From contig NZ_LGRA01000021.1 in NCBI RefSeq assembly GCF_003116095.1, positions 1,634,448-1,698,447 on the forward strand: a stretch of DNA of 64,000 nucleotides. Reading direction: 5' to 3'. Positions 1 to 9,397 of this stretch are shown here, piece by piece. Every line of letters begins with the position of its first letter. Position 1 is the stretch's first letter. The notes below the pieces were generated by a model. That model was not told where the DNA came from. It saw nothing but the letters and a program-made list of their open reading frames with translations, and ran no database searches. The stretch is from Azospirillum sp. TSO35-2. GTDB taxonomy: Bacteria > Pseudomonadota > Alphaproteobacteria > Azospirillales > Azospirillaceae. A program made the translations under genes and the position numbers.

Positions 1-351
1 CAGCAGCCGGCCCTGGCGCTTGGCAAGGTCGATCAGTTCGTCGGCTTCGGCCGCGGTGGTGGCCATCGGCTTGTCGATGACGACGTGCTTGCCAGCCAGC
101 AGGGCGGCGCGCGCCAACGGGGCGTGGCTGGTGTTGGGCGTGGCGATCACCACCAGATCGATGGTCGGATCACCGATGATGGCGTCCGGCGAGGCCACCG
201 CGGCGGCCTCCGGTGCGGCGCGGCGGATGTCGTCCACCCGCGAGCTCGCCACCGCCGACAGGCGCAGGCGCGGTTCGCAGCGGATCAGCGGGGCGTGGAA
301 CACCGACCCGGCGAGCCCGAAGCCCAGCAGACCGACCGACAGTGTCTTCAT
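1..351 (-). CDS. Gfo/Idh/MocA-family oxidoreductase, N-terminal part
   Basis: Only the first 117 codons lie in the window; the gene runs off the left edge. The protein starts MKTLSVGLLGFGLAGSVFHA, a Rossmann dinucleotide-binding loop. It continues to an IATPN strand and then GKHVVIDKPMA, the EKP-like motif that carries the catalytic lysine in Gfo/Idh/MocA dehydrogenases. These enzymes oxidise or reduce sugars and polyols with NAD(P). It lies 19 bases after glk and is probably the third gene of a pgl-glk operon, so a sugar substrate is likely, but the exact one cannot be read from the sequence. Confidence 0.85.
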   Translation of the reverse strand, partial: MKTLSVGLLGFGLAGSVFHAPLIRCEPRLRLSAVASSRVDDIRRAAPEAAAVASPDAIIGDPTIDLVVIATPNTSHAPLARAALLAGKHVVIDKPMATTAAEADELIDLAKRQGRLL

Positions 352-370
352 CGACAGAACTCCTCACGCG

Positions 371-1375
371 TCACGCCGACAAACGGCTTTCCAAATGTGC
401 GGCGGCGCCGCTCAGCGCCGGATTGCCGGCCAGGATCAACCAGGTCGGCACCGGCTGCAAATAGGATGTCATCCGCCCCTTCGCTTCGAAACGGGCGCGA
501 AAGGGGCTGGCGGCGAGGAATTCGGCGAAGCGCGGCGGGATGCCGCCACCGACGAACACGCCGCCGCAGGCCCCCAGCGTCAAGGCGAGGTTGCCGGCCG
601 CCCCGCCCAGCAGACCGCAATAGACGGTCAGGCTGCGGGCGCACAGGCGGTCGAGCGGGTCGTCGCTGCCGCTCCCGTCATGACCGGCACGGACGGCACG
701 GCGGGTGATCTCGGCCGCCGGCAACGGCGCGTCCCCATCACCGAACAAACCGACGACGGCGCGGTGCAGCCGCTCCAGCCCAGAGCCGCACAGCAGGCTT
801 TCCACCGAAACCCGGCCGCGTTCGGCTCGCACCCGGCGCAGCAGCTCGATTTCCAGATCATCCACCGGGGCAAGGTCGGCGTGGCCGCCCTCCGTCGACA
901 GCGCGACCCAGCCGCCGCCGGCCGGCAGCACCCCCGACATGCCGATCCCGGTCCCGGCGGCGATCAGCGCCAGCGGCCGTCCGGGCTCGCCCATCGCATC
1001 GCCGGCGCCCAGCCGCAACCGCTGGTCCGGGCGCAACCGCGGCAGCGACAGGGCCAGCGCCTCGCAATCGTTGATCAGCAGCAGCGGCGACAGGCCGAAG
1101 CGCTCCGCCACCGCGCGGACAGAGAAGTCCCAGCTGCGGTTGGACAGCAGGATGCGGTCGCCCACCGTCGGCCCGGCGACCGCGATGCAGGCCGACCGCG
1201 GCCGGGCGCCGGTGCGCTCCAGATAGGCGACGATGGCGTCCGGCAGGTTGGGGTGATCGGCGGCGGGCAGGCTGTGGATGGCGGACGGCTCCGCCCCCGG
1301 CCCGGCGACCAGGGCGAAGCGCGCGTTGGTGCCGCCGATGTCGGCGACCAGCGCCGGCCAGGCATTCTCGGTCAT
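371..1375 (-). CDS. glk: Glucokinase
   Basis: Phosphorylates intracellular glucose with ATP to glucose 6-phosphate. The 334-residue protein has the bacterial glucokinase (ROK-unlike, Pfam Glucokinase) layout: an N-terminal phosphate-binding loop DIGGTNARF near residue 12, an INDCEA segment near residue 100, GTGIGMSG near 145, and a glycine-rich GGVFVGGGIPP adenosine loop near 280. Length is normal for the family. AGGA sits upstream of the ATG. It follows pgl by 30 bases on the same strand, and the neighbouring glucose-type ABC importer supplies its substrate. Confidence 0.93.
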   Translation of the reverse strand: MTENAWPALVADIGGTNARFALVAGPGAEPSAIHSLPAADHPNLPDAIVAYLERTGARPRSACIAVAGPTVGDRILLSNRSWDFSVRAVAERFGLSPLLLINDCEALALSLPRLRPDQRLRLGAGDAMGEPGRPLALIAAGTGIGMSGVLPAGGGWVALSTEGGHADLAPVDDLEIELLRRVRAERGRVSVESLLCGSGLERLHRAVVGLFGDGDAPLPAAEITRRAVRAGHDGSGSDDPLDRLCARSLTVYCGLLGGAAGNLALTLGACGGVFVGGGIPPRFAEFLAASPFRARFEAKGRMTSYLQPVPTWLILAGNPALSGAAAHLESRLSA

Positions 1376-1405
1376 CGCAAATATCCTGAATCGGAGACGT
1401 ATGGG

Positions 1406-2095
1406 TCACGGCGCCCAGCAGACGGCGGCATTCGCCCCGCCCCGGCGCAGCAGCGCCCGCACCGGCAGCGCCGAGTCCGGCCCGTCGGCGCGCGCCTGTT
1501 CCAGAACCGCGCGCTTGGCGCCGCCGGTGATCAGCACGACGATCCGCCGGCTGTCGAGCAGGCGCGGCAGGGTCAACGTCATGCGTGGATGCGGCGCGGT
1601 GGGGGAGCGGATGGCCCGGCAGGGCGCCGTCCCCTCCCACGCCGCGGCAAGGCCCGGCGCGTCGGGGAACAGCGAGGCGACGTGCCCGTCCTCCCCCATG
1701 CCGGTCACCATCAGGTCGAACGGCCCGTCCAGCGCGCGCAACGCCTCGGCGCAGGCGGCCTCCCCCTCCTCCGGGGTGGCGGCGCCGGTGTGGAGCGGAA
1801 TGAAGCGGATGGCCGGTGCCGCCGCCAACAGCGTGGCGCGCAGGGTGTGGGCGTTGCTGTCCGGGTTGTCGGCCGGCAGCCAGCGGTCATCGACCAGCGT
1901 CGCCGTCACCTTGTCCCAGGCGACCTCGCGCCGGCCAAGCGCGTTCAGGAAGGGCGTCGGCGTCCGCCCACCCGGCAGGGCCATGGTGGCGCGCCCACGC
2001 GCCGCGATGGCGGCGGTCAGCAGCGCCGCCGCCTCGTCGGCCAGCGTTTCGGCAAGATCCTGGACATCGCGGAAGACACGAAGGCGCGCGGTCAT
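1406..2095 (-). CDS. pgl: 6-phosphogluconolactonase
   Basis: Hydrolyses 6-phosphogluconolactone to 6-phosphogluconate in the oxidative pentose phosphate/Entner-Doudoroff route. The 229-residue protein shows the DevB/SOL family signatures: ALPGGRTP near residue 40, VDDRWLP near residue 70, and GMGEDGHVASLFP near residue 130, which carries the catalytic histidine. A GGGAG ribosome site precedes the ATG. It heads a pgl-glk-oxidoreductase operon that reads away from the sugar ABC importer. No zwf or edd is visible in the window. Confidence 0.93.
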   Translation of the reverse strand: MTARLRVFRDVQDLAETLADEAAALLTAAIAARGRATMALPGGRTPTPFLNALGRREVAWDKVTATLVDDRWLPADNPDSNAHTLRATLLAAAPAIRFIPLHTGAATPEEGEAACAEALRALDGPFDLMVTGMGEDGHVASLFPDAPGLAAAWEGTAPCRAIRSPTAPHPRMTLTLPRLLDSRRIVVLITGGAKRAVLEQARADGPDSALPVRALLRRGGANAAVCWAP

Positions 2096-2192
2096 GATGG
2101 GGGCTCCCTGAACGTTTCTTTCGGGCCGAACGGTGCTCGTCGCTTGGCACCGACCATAATCCGCCCGCCCCGCGGGACGAGCCGCATCTCGT

Positions 2193-2276
2193 GTAACGCT
2201 TGCGTAACAACGCGCCGGCCGCGAAAGCGCCGCGTTACCAAATTGTCCGCCCCGTCGATCATCGGTCGCGTACAGT
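2193..2276 (+). promoter_or_regulatory. Control element A, upstream of the sugar permease operon
   Basis: Two direct GTAAC half-sites (2193-2197 and 2204-2208) repeat with an 11-base period. Twenty-five bases later comes GTTACCAAAT (2234-2243), then after 27 bases TACAGT (2271-2276), a plausible -10 box without a good -35. The same elements with identical spacing occur at 7869-7952. An 11-base tandem half-site is typical of OmpR-family regulators, and such a gene lies at 7023-7772. The remainder of the 406-base divergent gap (2096-2501) shows no gene; a leader of about 220 bases is implied. Confidence 0.6.
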
Positions 2277-2501
2277 GCCCGCCAAGCAAACGACCGCGGC
2301 CTTGCGACCGACGGTCCAACGGCAACCCGTCACGGGAGGGAACCGACATGCGCGACCCGCGTCTTCCTGTGGAGCCCATCCGGACGCATCGGACGGCGGA
2401 GCGTGCCCATGGCATCGCTCGATGACCGGCCGATTCCCGGCTCCGGCCCCCTCCTCCCTCCCGGCCCGATTCCCGGCCGCAACCCCGGGGAGGATCGCAC
2501 C

Positions 2502-3458
2502 ATGACCCTGGAGAACCCACCCTACCGGCCGGCGGCCGGGGAGGCGCCGGACCGCGACGCCGCCCCACCCGCCACCACCGGGCTGCGCGCCCTGGCGCAG
2601 CGCCACCTGTCCAAGCTGGTGGTCGCCCCGTCCTTCGCGGCGATCCTGCTGTTCGTCTACGGCTTCATCCTGTGGACGGCCTATATCAGCTTCACCAACT
2701 CCAGGATGCTGCCGTCCTACGAGCTGGTCGGAACCGACGCCTTTACCAAGCTGTGGCGGATCGAGCGCTGGTACGTCGCCATCGAGAATCTGCTGATCTT
2801 CGGCGGGCTGTTCATCGGCATCAGCCTCGTCGTCGGCATCGTGCTGGCGGTGCTGCTTGACCAGCGCATCCGCGGCGAAGGGGTGCTGCGCACCATCTAC
2901 CTCTACCCGATGGCGCTCAGCTTCATCGTCACCGGCACCGCCTGGAAATGGATCCTGAACCCGACCATCGGCATCCAGGAATTCGTGCGCGGCCTCGGCT
3001 TCCCGACCTTCACCTTCGACTGGATCGTCCAGCAGGACACCGCCGTCTACACGCTGGTGATCGCCGCGGTGTGGCAAAGCTCCGGCTTCGTCATGGCGCT
3101 GTTCCTGGCGGCGCTGCGCGGGGTGGACCAGGAGATCATCAAGGCCGCCTATCTCGACGGCGCCAGCCTGCCGCGCATCTATTGGGGCATCGTCCTGCCG
3201 TCGGTCCGGCCGGTGTTCATGAGCGCCTTCGTCATCCTCGCCCATCTGGCGGTCAAGAGCTACGACCTGGTGGTGGCGCTGACCGGCGGCGGTCCCGGCT
3301 ACGCCTCGGACCTGCCGGCGACCTTCATGTACGAGATGACCTTCCGCCGCAACCAGATCGCCATCGGATCGGCCAGCGCGCTGATGATGCTGGCCACCGT
3401 GGTCGCGATCATCGTGCCCTACCTCTATTCCGAACTGAAGGGAGGCAAGCGTGTCTAG
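2502..3458 (+). CDS. gtsB: Sugar ABC transporter permease (glucose type), first subunit
   Basis: Inner-membrane subunit of a CUT1-type importer. The 318-residue protein has about six hydrophobic segments beginning with a VVAPSFAAILLFVYGFIL helix. The EAA loop near residue 215 reads IKAAYLDGASLPRIYWGIVL. The ATG at 2502 is preferred over one 99 bases upstream because it follows GGGGAGGA at normal distance. Its stop overlaps the next gene by 8 bases. Overall likeness is to the GtsB glucose permease of pseudomonads, and glk next door supports glucose. The exact sugar remains inferred. Confidence 0.88.
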   Translation: MTLENPPYRPAAGEAPDRDAAPPATTGLRALAQRHLSKLVVAPSFAAILLFVYGFILWTAYISFTNSRMLPSYELVGTDAFTKLWRIERWYVAIENLLIFGGLFIGISLVVGIVLAVLLDQRIRGEGVLRTIYLYPMALSFIVTGTAWKWILNPTIGIQEFVRGLGFPTFTFDWIVQQDTAVYTLVIAAVWQSSGFVMALFLAALRGVDQEIIKAAYLDGASLPRIYWGIVLPSVRPVFMSAFVILAHLAVKSYDLVVALTGGGPGYASDLPATFMYEMTFRRNQIAIGSASALMMLATVVAIIVPYLYSELKGGKRV

Positions 3459-4341
3459 CCTGACCTCCGCGCTGCCGCCCGCCGAAGGGCTGGGGCCGCG
3501 CATCGCCCGCTGGGGCCTGTACCTGATCCTTCTGCTGTTCGCGGCCTATTACCTGCTGCCGCTGCTGCTGATGGTCGCCACCTCCTTCAAGAGCCCGGAG
3601 GAGATCCGCACCGGATCGCTGCTGTCGCTGCCGCGCGACCTCAGCCTGGACGCCTGGAGCTACGCCTGGAACCGCGCCTGCATCGGTGCCGACTGCCGGG
3701 GGATGGCGCCCTATTTCCTGAACTCCGTCATCATCGTCGTGCCGGCCGTCGTCATCTCCACGCTGATGGGGGCGCTGAACGGCTACGCGCTGACCAAATG
3801 GCGCTTCCGCGGCGCCAACATCGTCTTCGCGATGATCCTGTTCGGCAGCTTCCTGCCGTCGCAGGTGATCCTGCTGCCGATGGCGCAGACGCTGGGCGTC
3901 CTCGGGCTGGCCGGCACGGCGGGCGGGCTGATCCTGGTCCACGCCGTCTATGGCCTGGCCTTCACCACGCTGTTCTTCCGCAATTACTACGTCAGCATCC
4001 CCGACGATCTGGTGAAGGCCGCGACCATCGACGGCGCCGGTTTCTTCCAGATCTTCACCAAGATCATGCTGCCGCTGTCGCTGCCGATCCTGGTGGTGAC
4101 GATCATCTGGCAGTTCACCCAGATCTGGAACGACTTCCTCTTCGGGGCGTCCTTCGCGGCGGGCGGTGCCCAGCCGGTGACGGTCGCGCTGAACAACCTC
4201 GTCAACACCACCACCGGCGTGAAGCAGTACAACGTCGACATGGCGGCGGCGATGATCGCCGGCCTGCCCACCCTCGTCGTCTACATGCTCGCCGGGAAAT
4301 ACTTCATCCGCGGTTTGACCGCCGGCTCGGTCAAGGGGTGA
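3451..4341 (+). CDS. gtsC: Sugar ABC transporter permease (glucose type), second subunit
   Basis: Second membrane subunit of the CUT1 importer, 296 residues with about six membrane helices. The EAA motif near residue 190 reads VKAATIDGAGFFQIFTKIML, which docks onto the ATPase. The start is GTG, inside the last codons of the preceding permease (8-base overlap), so translation is probably coupled; GGGAGG lies just upstream. A short Cys-containing periplasmic loop (ACIGADCRG, near residue 72) resembles that of GtsC-type glucose permeases. Only 6 bases separate it from the ATPase gene. Confidence 0.88.
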   Translation: MSSLTSALPPAEGLGPRIARWGLYLILLLFAAYYLLPLLLMVATSFKSPEEIRTGSLLSLPRDLSLDAWSYAWNRACIGADCRGMAPYFLNSVIIVVPAVVISTLMGALNGYALTKWRFRGANIVFAMILFGSFLPSQVILLPMAQTLGVLGLAGTAGGLILVHAVYGLAFTTLFFRNYYVSIPDDLVKAATIDGAGFFQIFTKIMLPLSLPILVVTIIWQFTQIWNDFLFGASFAAGGAQPVTVALNNLVNTTTGVKQYNVDMAAAMIAGLPTLVVYMLAGKYFIRGLTAGSVKG

Positions 4342-4347
4342 CATCCG

Positions 4348-5466
<1,119 letters not shown>

Positions 5467-5491
5467 ACGGAGACTGACTTTGGCGGTTGAA

Positions 5492-5526
5492 CCCCCCTCC
5501 TCCCCCAGGGAGAGAGGGGGTTTTTT
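5492..5526 (+). terminator. Intrinsic terminator after the sugar permease/ATPase operon
   Basis: A C-rich arm (CCCCCCTCCTCCCCC) pairs with GGGAGAGAGGGGG and is followed directly by TTTTTT (5521-5526). It lies 25 bases after the ATPase stop and just before the convergent histidine kinase gene. Confidence 0.8.
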
Positions 5527-5546
5527 CCGCAGGTGCCCCTCGTCTC

Positions 5547-7007
5547 TCACAGCATCCGCGGCAGGATCACCCGCACCCGCAGGCCACCGCTCGCCCGGTT
5601 GGTCAGCTCGATCCGGCCCTGGTGGGCCTCGATGATCGACTTGACGATCGACAGGCCGAGGCCGCTGCCGCCGGTCTTGCGGTTGCGGGAGCCTTCCAGC
5701 CGGACGAAGGGCTTGAAGACGTTCCCCAGTTCGGCCTCCGGGATGCCCGGCCCCTCGTCGCAGACGTCGACGATGATCTCGACCGCGTCGGCGTCGACCG
5801 AGACGGTGGCGCGCTGGCCGTATTTGATGGCGTTGTCGATCAGGTTGGCGAAGGCGCGGCGCAGGCTCGACGGCCGGCCGGCCAGCCGCAATTGGCGCGG
5901 CTGGTCGAAACGGTCGCTGCGCTCGCCGCCGCCGAAGATGGTGCGCACGGCGGCGAACTGCAGCGGCGGCGGTTCCTGGTAGACCACCGGGGCACCGGTG
6001 TCGGCATAGTCGTCGCACAGGCTCTGCAGCAGGCTGGCGAAGGCGACCAGCTCGACCTGCTCGACCTGCTCGCGCAGTACGTCGTCGCCCAGGAACTCCA
6101 GCGTCGCGGTCACCATCGCCGCCATCTCGTCGATGTCAGCCATCATCTTGCCGCGCAGCGTCTCGTCGTCGACATACTCGGCGCGCAGGCGCAGGCGGGT
6201 GGCCGGGGTGCGCAGGTCGTGGCTGATCGCCGCCAGCAGGTGGGTCCGCCCCTCCATCATGTCGCGGAGCGCGTTGCGGGTCTGGTTGAAGGCGCGGGCC
6301 AGCGCCGCGACCTCCTCCGGCCCGTCCTCCGGCAGCGGGCGGGGGTGGAGGCGGTCGTGCGGACGGGTCGCCTGCTCGGCCAGCGCCTCCAGCGGGCGGA
6401 CCAGCCGGCCGGGCAGCCACAGCAGCAACGCCACCGCCAGTCCAAAGGCGGCCAGACCGGCCAGCACCATCTCGAACGGCGTGTTGCGCGCCCGCCAGAA
6501 GCGCGGGCTGGCGAACTCCAGCCAGTCGCCGTTGCCAAGCTGCACATAGACCCGCGCGTCGCGCAGCCGCCCGGCGACATCCTCCGCCACCAGCGACAGC
6601 GCCTGGGCCAGGGTGGCGGCCGGCGCTGCGTGGGGGTCCGGCATGCCGCGGCCGCCGGCGACGAAGACCGCGCGGGGCGTGTCGGGCACGCCGGCCAGCC
6701 CCCAGCCAGCCGGCGGCGTCGGGGTGCCGGGCGGCTGCCAGGACACCGTCAGGTCAGGCAGGTCGTTCAGCGCCAGCGCCGGGCCGGCGGCGACGCCGTC
6801 CTGCATCGCGCGCTCCGCCGCCTCCACCGCCGCGGCCATGGCCGGGCCCAGCCGGTGGGCGGTCAGCAGCTCCCGCGCGCGGTCGTCGAGCAGCCGCATG
6901 CCGACCAGCGCGCCGCCATGGGTCAGCGCCAGCAGCGCCACCATCGCCAGCAGGATGCGGTGGCGCAGCCGGGCGGTGCGCAGCCGCGCCGGGAGGTTAA
7001 ATTCCAC
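5547..7007 (-). CDS. Sensor histidine kinase of the sugar locus
   Basis: Membrane sensor kinase of 486 residues. A membrane helix near residues 18-38 and another near 185-205 enclose a periplasmic sensor domain. A HAMP-like linker follows, then the H-box ISHDLRTPATRL near residue 265 (phosphorylated His), N-box NLIDNAIKYG, and ATP-lid motifs DEGPGIP and GGSGLGLSIV. It follows its partner response regulator by 15 bases. Embedded between two halves of a glucose importer, it resembles the GtrS/GltS partner of the GltR glucose regulator in pseudomonads by position. The ligand is not known. Confidence 0.9.
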   Translation of the reverse strand: MEFNLPARLRTARLRHRILLAMVALLALTHGGALVGMRLLDDRARELLTAHRLGPAMAAAVEAAERAMQDGVAAGPALALNDLPDLTVSWQPPGTPTPPAGWGLAGVPDTPRAVFVAGGRGMPDPHAAPAATLAQALSLVAEDVAGRLRDARVYVQLGNGDWLEFASPRFWRARNTPFEMVLAGLAAFGLAVALLLWLPGRLVRPLEALAEQATRPHDRLHPRPLPEDGPEEVAALARAFNQTRNALRDMMEGRTHLLAAISHDLRTPATRLRLRAEYVDDETLRGKMMADIDEMAAMVTATLEFLGDDVLREQVEQVELVAFASLLQSLCDDYADTGAPVVYQEPPPLQFAAVRTIFGGGERSDRFDQPRQLRLAGRPSSLRRAFANLIDNAIKYGQRATVSVDADAVEIIVDVCDEGPGIPEAELGNVFKPFVRLEGSRNRKTGGSGLGLSIVKSIIEAHQGRIELTNRASGGLRVRVILPRML

Positions 7008-7022
7008 GCCTAGATTCCGCGT

Positions 7023-7772
7023 CTAGATGCCACGGCCACCCCCGGCGGCGACCGATTCCCCCAGATCCTCCACCGTCGCGGTGAACTGATAGCCGATGCC
7101 GCGCACGGTCTTGATCAGCGCGGTGCCGCCCGGCCCCTCCTCCAGCTTGCGGCGCAGGCGGCTGACCTGGATATCGATGCTGCGGTCGAAGGGGATGGAG
7201 GTGTCGCCGCGGTGTTTTTCCAGCAGCTCCGTCCGCTCCACCACCTGCGGCGCCCGGTCGAGCAGCGTGCCGAGCAGCGCGTATTCGCCCTGGCTCAGAT
7301 GCACGACCACCTTGTCGGGGGTGCGCAGCTCGCGCCGGCCCTGGTCGAGCGACCAGCCGGCGAAACCCAGAACCCGCGGCCGTTCGCGCGGCGGCTCGGC
7401 GCCACCGCAGCGGCGCAGGATGGCGCGGATGCGGGCCAGCAGTTCCCGCGCGCTGAAGGGCTTGACCAGATAGTCGTCGGCGCCGACCTCCAGCCCGACG
7501 ATGCGGTCGACCTCGCCGCCCATGGCGGTCAGCATGATGACCGGCGTTTCGGACCGGGCGCGCAACGACCGGCACAGGCTGGTGCCGTCCTCCCCCGGCA
7601 GCATGACGTCGAGGACGATCAGGTCGACCGGCCATTGCGCCAGCACCCGCGCCATCTCGCGCCCGTCCCCGGCGGTGGAAACCCGGAAGCCGCTCCGGAC
7701 CAGGAAGTCGTGGAGCATGTCCCGGATCTCGGGGTCGTCGTCCACGATCAGAAGATGCCGCGCGCGCTCCAT
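7023..7772 (-). CDS. OmpR-family response regulator of the sugar locus
   Basis: DNA-binding partner of the adjacent kinase. From the preferred ATG at 7772 (MERARHLLIVDDDPE) it is 249 residues; longer starts at 7811 or 7835 add only a non-conserved tail. The receiver has Asp55 in VLDVMLP, Thr82 and Lys104 in YLVKPF. A winged-helix output domain follows, ending in RSIDIQVSRLRRKLE and RGIGYQF. The matching tandem-repeat elements at 2193 and 7869 are its most likely targets; the second lies about 100 bases upstream of its own start, so autoregulation is possible. GltR-like by context. Confidence 0.9.
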   Translation of the reverse strand: MERARHLLIVDDDPEIRDMLHDFLVRSGFRVSTAGDGREMARVLAQWPVDLIVLDVMLPGEDGTSLCRSLRARSETPVIMLTAMGGEVDRIVGLEVGADDYLVKPFSARELLARIRAILRRCGGAEPPRERPRVLGFAGWSLDQGRRELRTPDKVVVHLSQGEYALLGTLLDRAPQVVERTELLEKHRGDTSIPFDRSIDIQVSRLRRKLEEGPGGTALIKTVRGIGYQFTATVEDLGESVAAGGGRGI

Positions 7773-7868
7773 GCCGGTCCGTCCCACATCCGCCGTCTGG
7801 CCATCCGCCATTCCAGCGAGTGTAGCCGTCCGCACCGGGTCCGGTACAGCCCGGCGGGCCGCCGGTTT

Positions 7869-7952
7869 GTAACGCTTGTGTAACGGCGGCGCGGCGGTGA
7901 AAAGGCGTTGTTACCAAATATTCCGCGCGACGAATTGCGTGCACGATACAGT
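7869..7952 (+). promoter_or_regulatory. Control element B, upstream of the sugar-binding protein gene
   Basis: A near copy of the element at 2193-2276: GTAAC at 7869-7873 and 7880-7884 (11-base period, with the shared 16-mer GTAACGCTTGTGTAAC differing at one base), GTTACCAAAT at 7910-7919 and TACAGT at 7947-7952. All spacings are identical. It lies between the response regulator gene and the binding-protein gene and so could serve both directions. Confidence 0.6.
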
Positions 7953-8046
7953 TCGCCGCAAGCCGCCGCCCGGCGTCTCACATCCGGATCACGGGCGGCG
8001 AACGAACAGGGTCACAACGAACATGGTCATGGGGGAAACGTCCAAA

Positions 8047-9330
8047 ATGCCGAACCTGCGCAAACCCGCCGCCGCCTGCTCCGTCCTGTCGATGACCGCG
8101 CTCGCCACCGTGCTGGGCTGCGGCCTGACGGTCACGCCGGCCAAGGCCGAACCGACGGTCGAGGTGCTGCACTACTGGACCTCGGGCGGTGAATCGAAGG
8201 CCGCCGGCGCGCTGCGCCAGGATTTCGAGGCGGCGGGCGGCAAGTGGATCGACGCGCCGGTGGCCGGTGGCGGCGGCGACGCGGCCAGCACCGTGCTGCG
8301 CTCCCGCGTGCTGGCCGGCGACCCGCCGAACGCCGTGCAGTTGAAGGGCCCGAACATCAAGGAATGGGCGGCGCAGGGCAAGCTGGCGCCGCTGGACGAG
8401 GTCGCCAAGGCGGAGAACTGGGACGCCATCCTGCCGGCGATGATCCGTGACGTCGTCACCTACAAGGGCCATTACTACGCGGTTCCGGTGAACATCCACC
8501 GGGTGAACTGGCTGTGGGTCAACCCGCAGGTCATGCAGAAGGCCGGCGTCGCCATTCCCAAGACCTGGGACGAGTTCAACGCCGCGGCGGAGAAGCTGAA
8601 GGCCGCCGGCATCGTCCCGCTGGCCCATGGCGGCCAGCCCTGGCAGGAGGCCGGCCTGTTCGAGGGCATCGTTCTCGGCATGGGCGGCGCCGATTTCTAC
8701 AAGAAGGCCCTGGTCGAGCTGGATCCCAAGGCGCTGACCAGCGACACCATGGTCAAGGTGTTCGACCAGCTGCGCAAGATGCGCGGCTATGTCGACGAGG
8801 GATTCGCCGGCCGCGAGTGGAACCGCGCCGCCGCCATGCTGATGAACGGCCAGGCCGCGATGCAGATCATGGGCGACTGGGAAAAGGGCGAGCTGACCGC
8901 CGCCGGCAAGGTGCCGGGCAAGGACTTTGTCTGCGCCAACCTGCCCGGCCAGTCCGGCTACACCGTCAACGCCGACAGCTTCGTCATGTTCACCTCGGCC
9001 AACGCCGACCGCGGCGCCGGCCAGAAGCTGCTGGCCAAGCTGATCCTGGGCAAGAAGTTCCAGGAGACCTTCAACGTGCTGAAGGGCTCGATCCCCGCCC
9101 GCCAGGACATGGCGCGCGACAGCTTCGACGAATGCGCCGTCAAGTCGATGGACGACCTGAAGGCGGCGGTGGACTCCAACAGCGTGGTCCCGTCGATGGC
9201 GCACGAGATGGCGGTGCCCGGCGCCGTGCGCGGCGCCTTCCTGGACGTCGTCACCGCCTACTTCAACTCCGGCATGACCTCGCAGGACGCGGTCAAGCGT
9301 CTGGCGGAAGCGGTCGATCTGGCCAAGTAA
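8047..9330 (+). CDS. gtsA: Sugar ABC transporter periplasmic binding protein (glucose type)
   Basis: Captures sugar in the periplasm for the importer encoded at 2502-5466. From the ATG at 8047, which has GGGGGA ten bases upstream, the product is 427 residues; in-frame ATGs at 8023 and 8029 have poorer ribosome sites. A signal peptide (MPNLRKP... with cleavage near TPAKA-EPT, residue 34) precedes a family 1 extracellular binding fold starting VEVLHYWTSGGE. It contains the KTWDEF and WEKGEL segments usual in GtsA-like proteins. It is transcribed alone, between control element B and a perfect terminator. Confidence 0.92.
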   Translation: MPNLRKPAAACSVLSMTALATVLGCGLTVTPAKAEPTVEVLHYWTSGGESKAAGALRQDFEAAGGKWIDAPVAGGGGDAASTVLRSRVLAGDPPNAVQLKGPNIKEWAAQGKLAPLDEVAKAENWDAILPAMIRDVVTYKGHYYAVPVNIHRVNWLWVNPQVMQKAGVAIPKTWDEFNAAAEKLKAAGIVPLAHGGQPWQEAGLFEGIVLGMGGADFYKKALVELDPKALTSDTMVKVFDQLRKMRGYVDEGFAGREWNRAAAMLMNGQAAMQIMGDWEKGELTAAGKVPGKDFVCANLPGQSGYTVNADSFVMFTSANADRGAGQKLLAKLILGKKFQETFNVLKGSIPARQDMARDSFDECAVKSMDDLKAAVDSNSVVPSMAHEMAVPGAVRGAFLDVVTAYFNSGMTSQDAVKRLAEAVDLAK

Positions 9331-9359
9331 CGGCCGGCAGGCGACAAATGGGACGAGAG

Positions 9360-9391
9360 CCCGGGGCGCCGCCATGGCGCCCCGGGTTTTT
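9360..9391 (+). terminator. Intrinsic terminator after the sugar-binding protein gene
   Basis: A perfect 11-base-pair stem (CCCGGGGCGCC at 9360-9370 with GGCGCCCCGGG at 9376-9386), a five-base loop and TTTTT. It begins 30 bases after the stop and could also end the convergent alcohol dehydrogenase transcript. Confidence 0.92.
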
Positions 9392-9397
9392 CGCTGG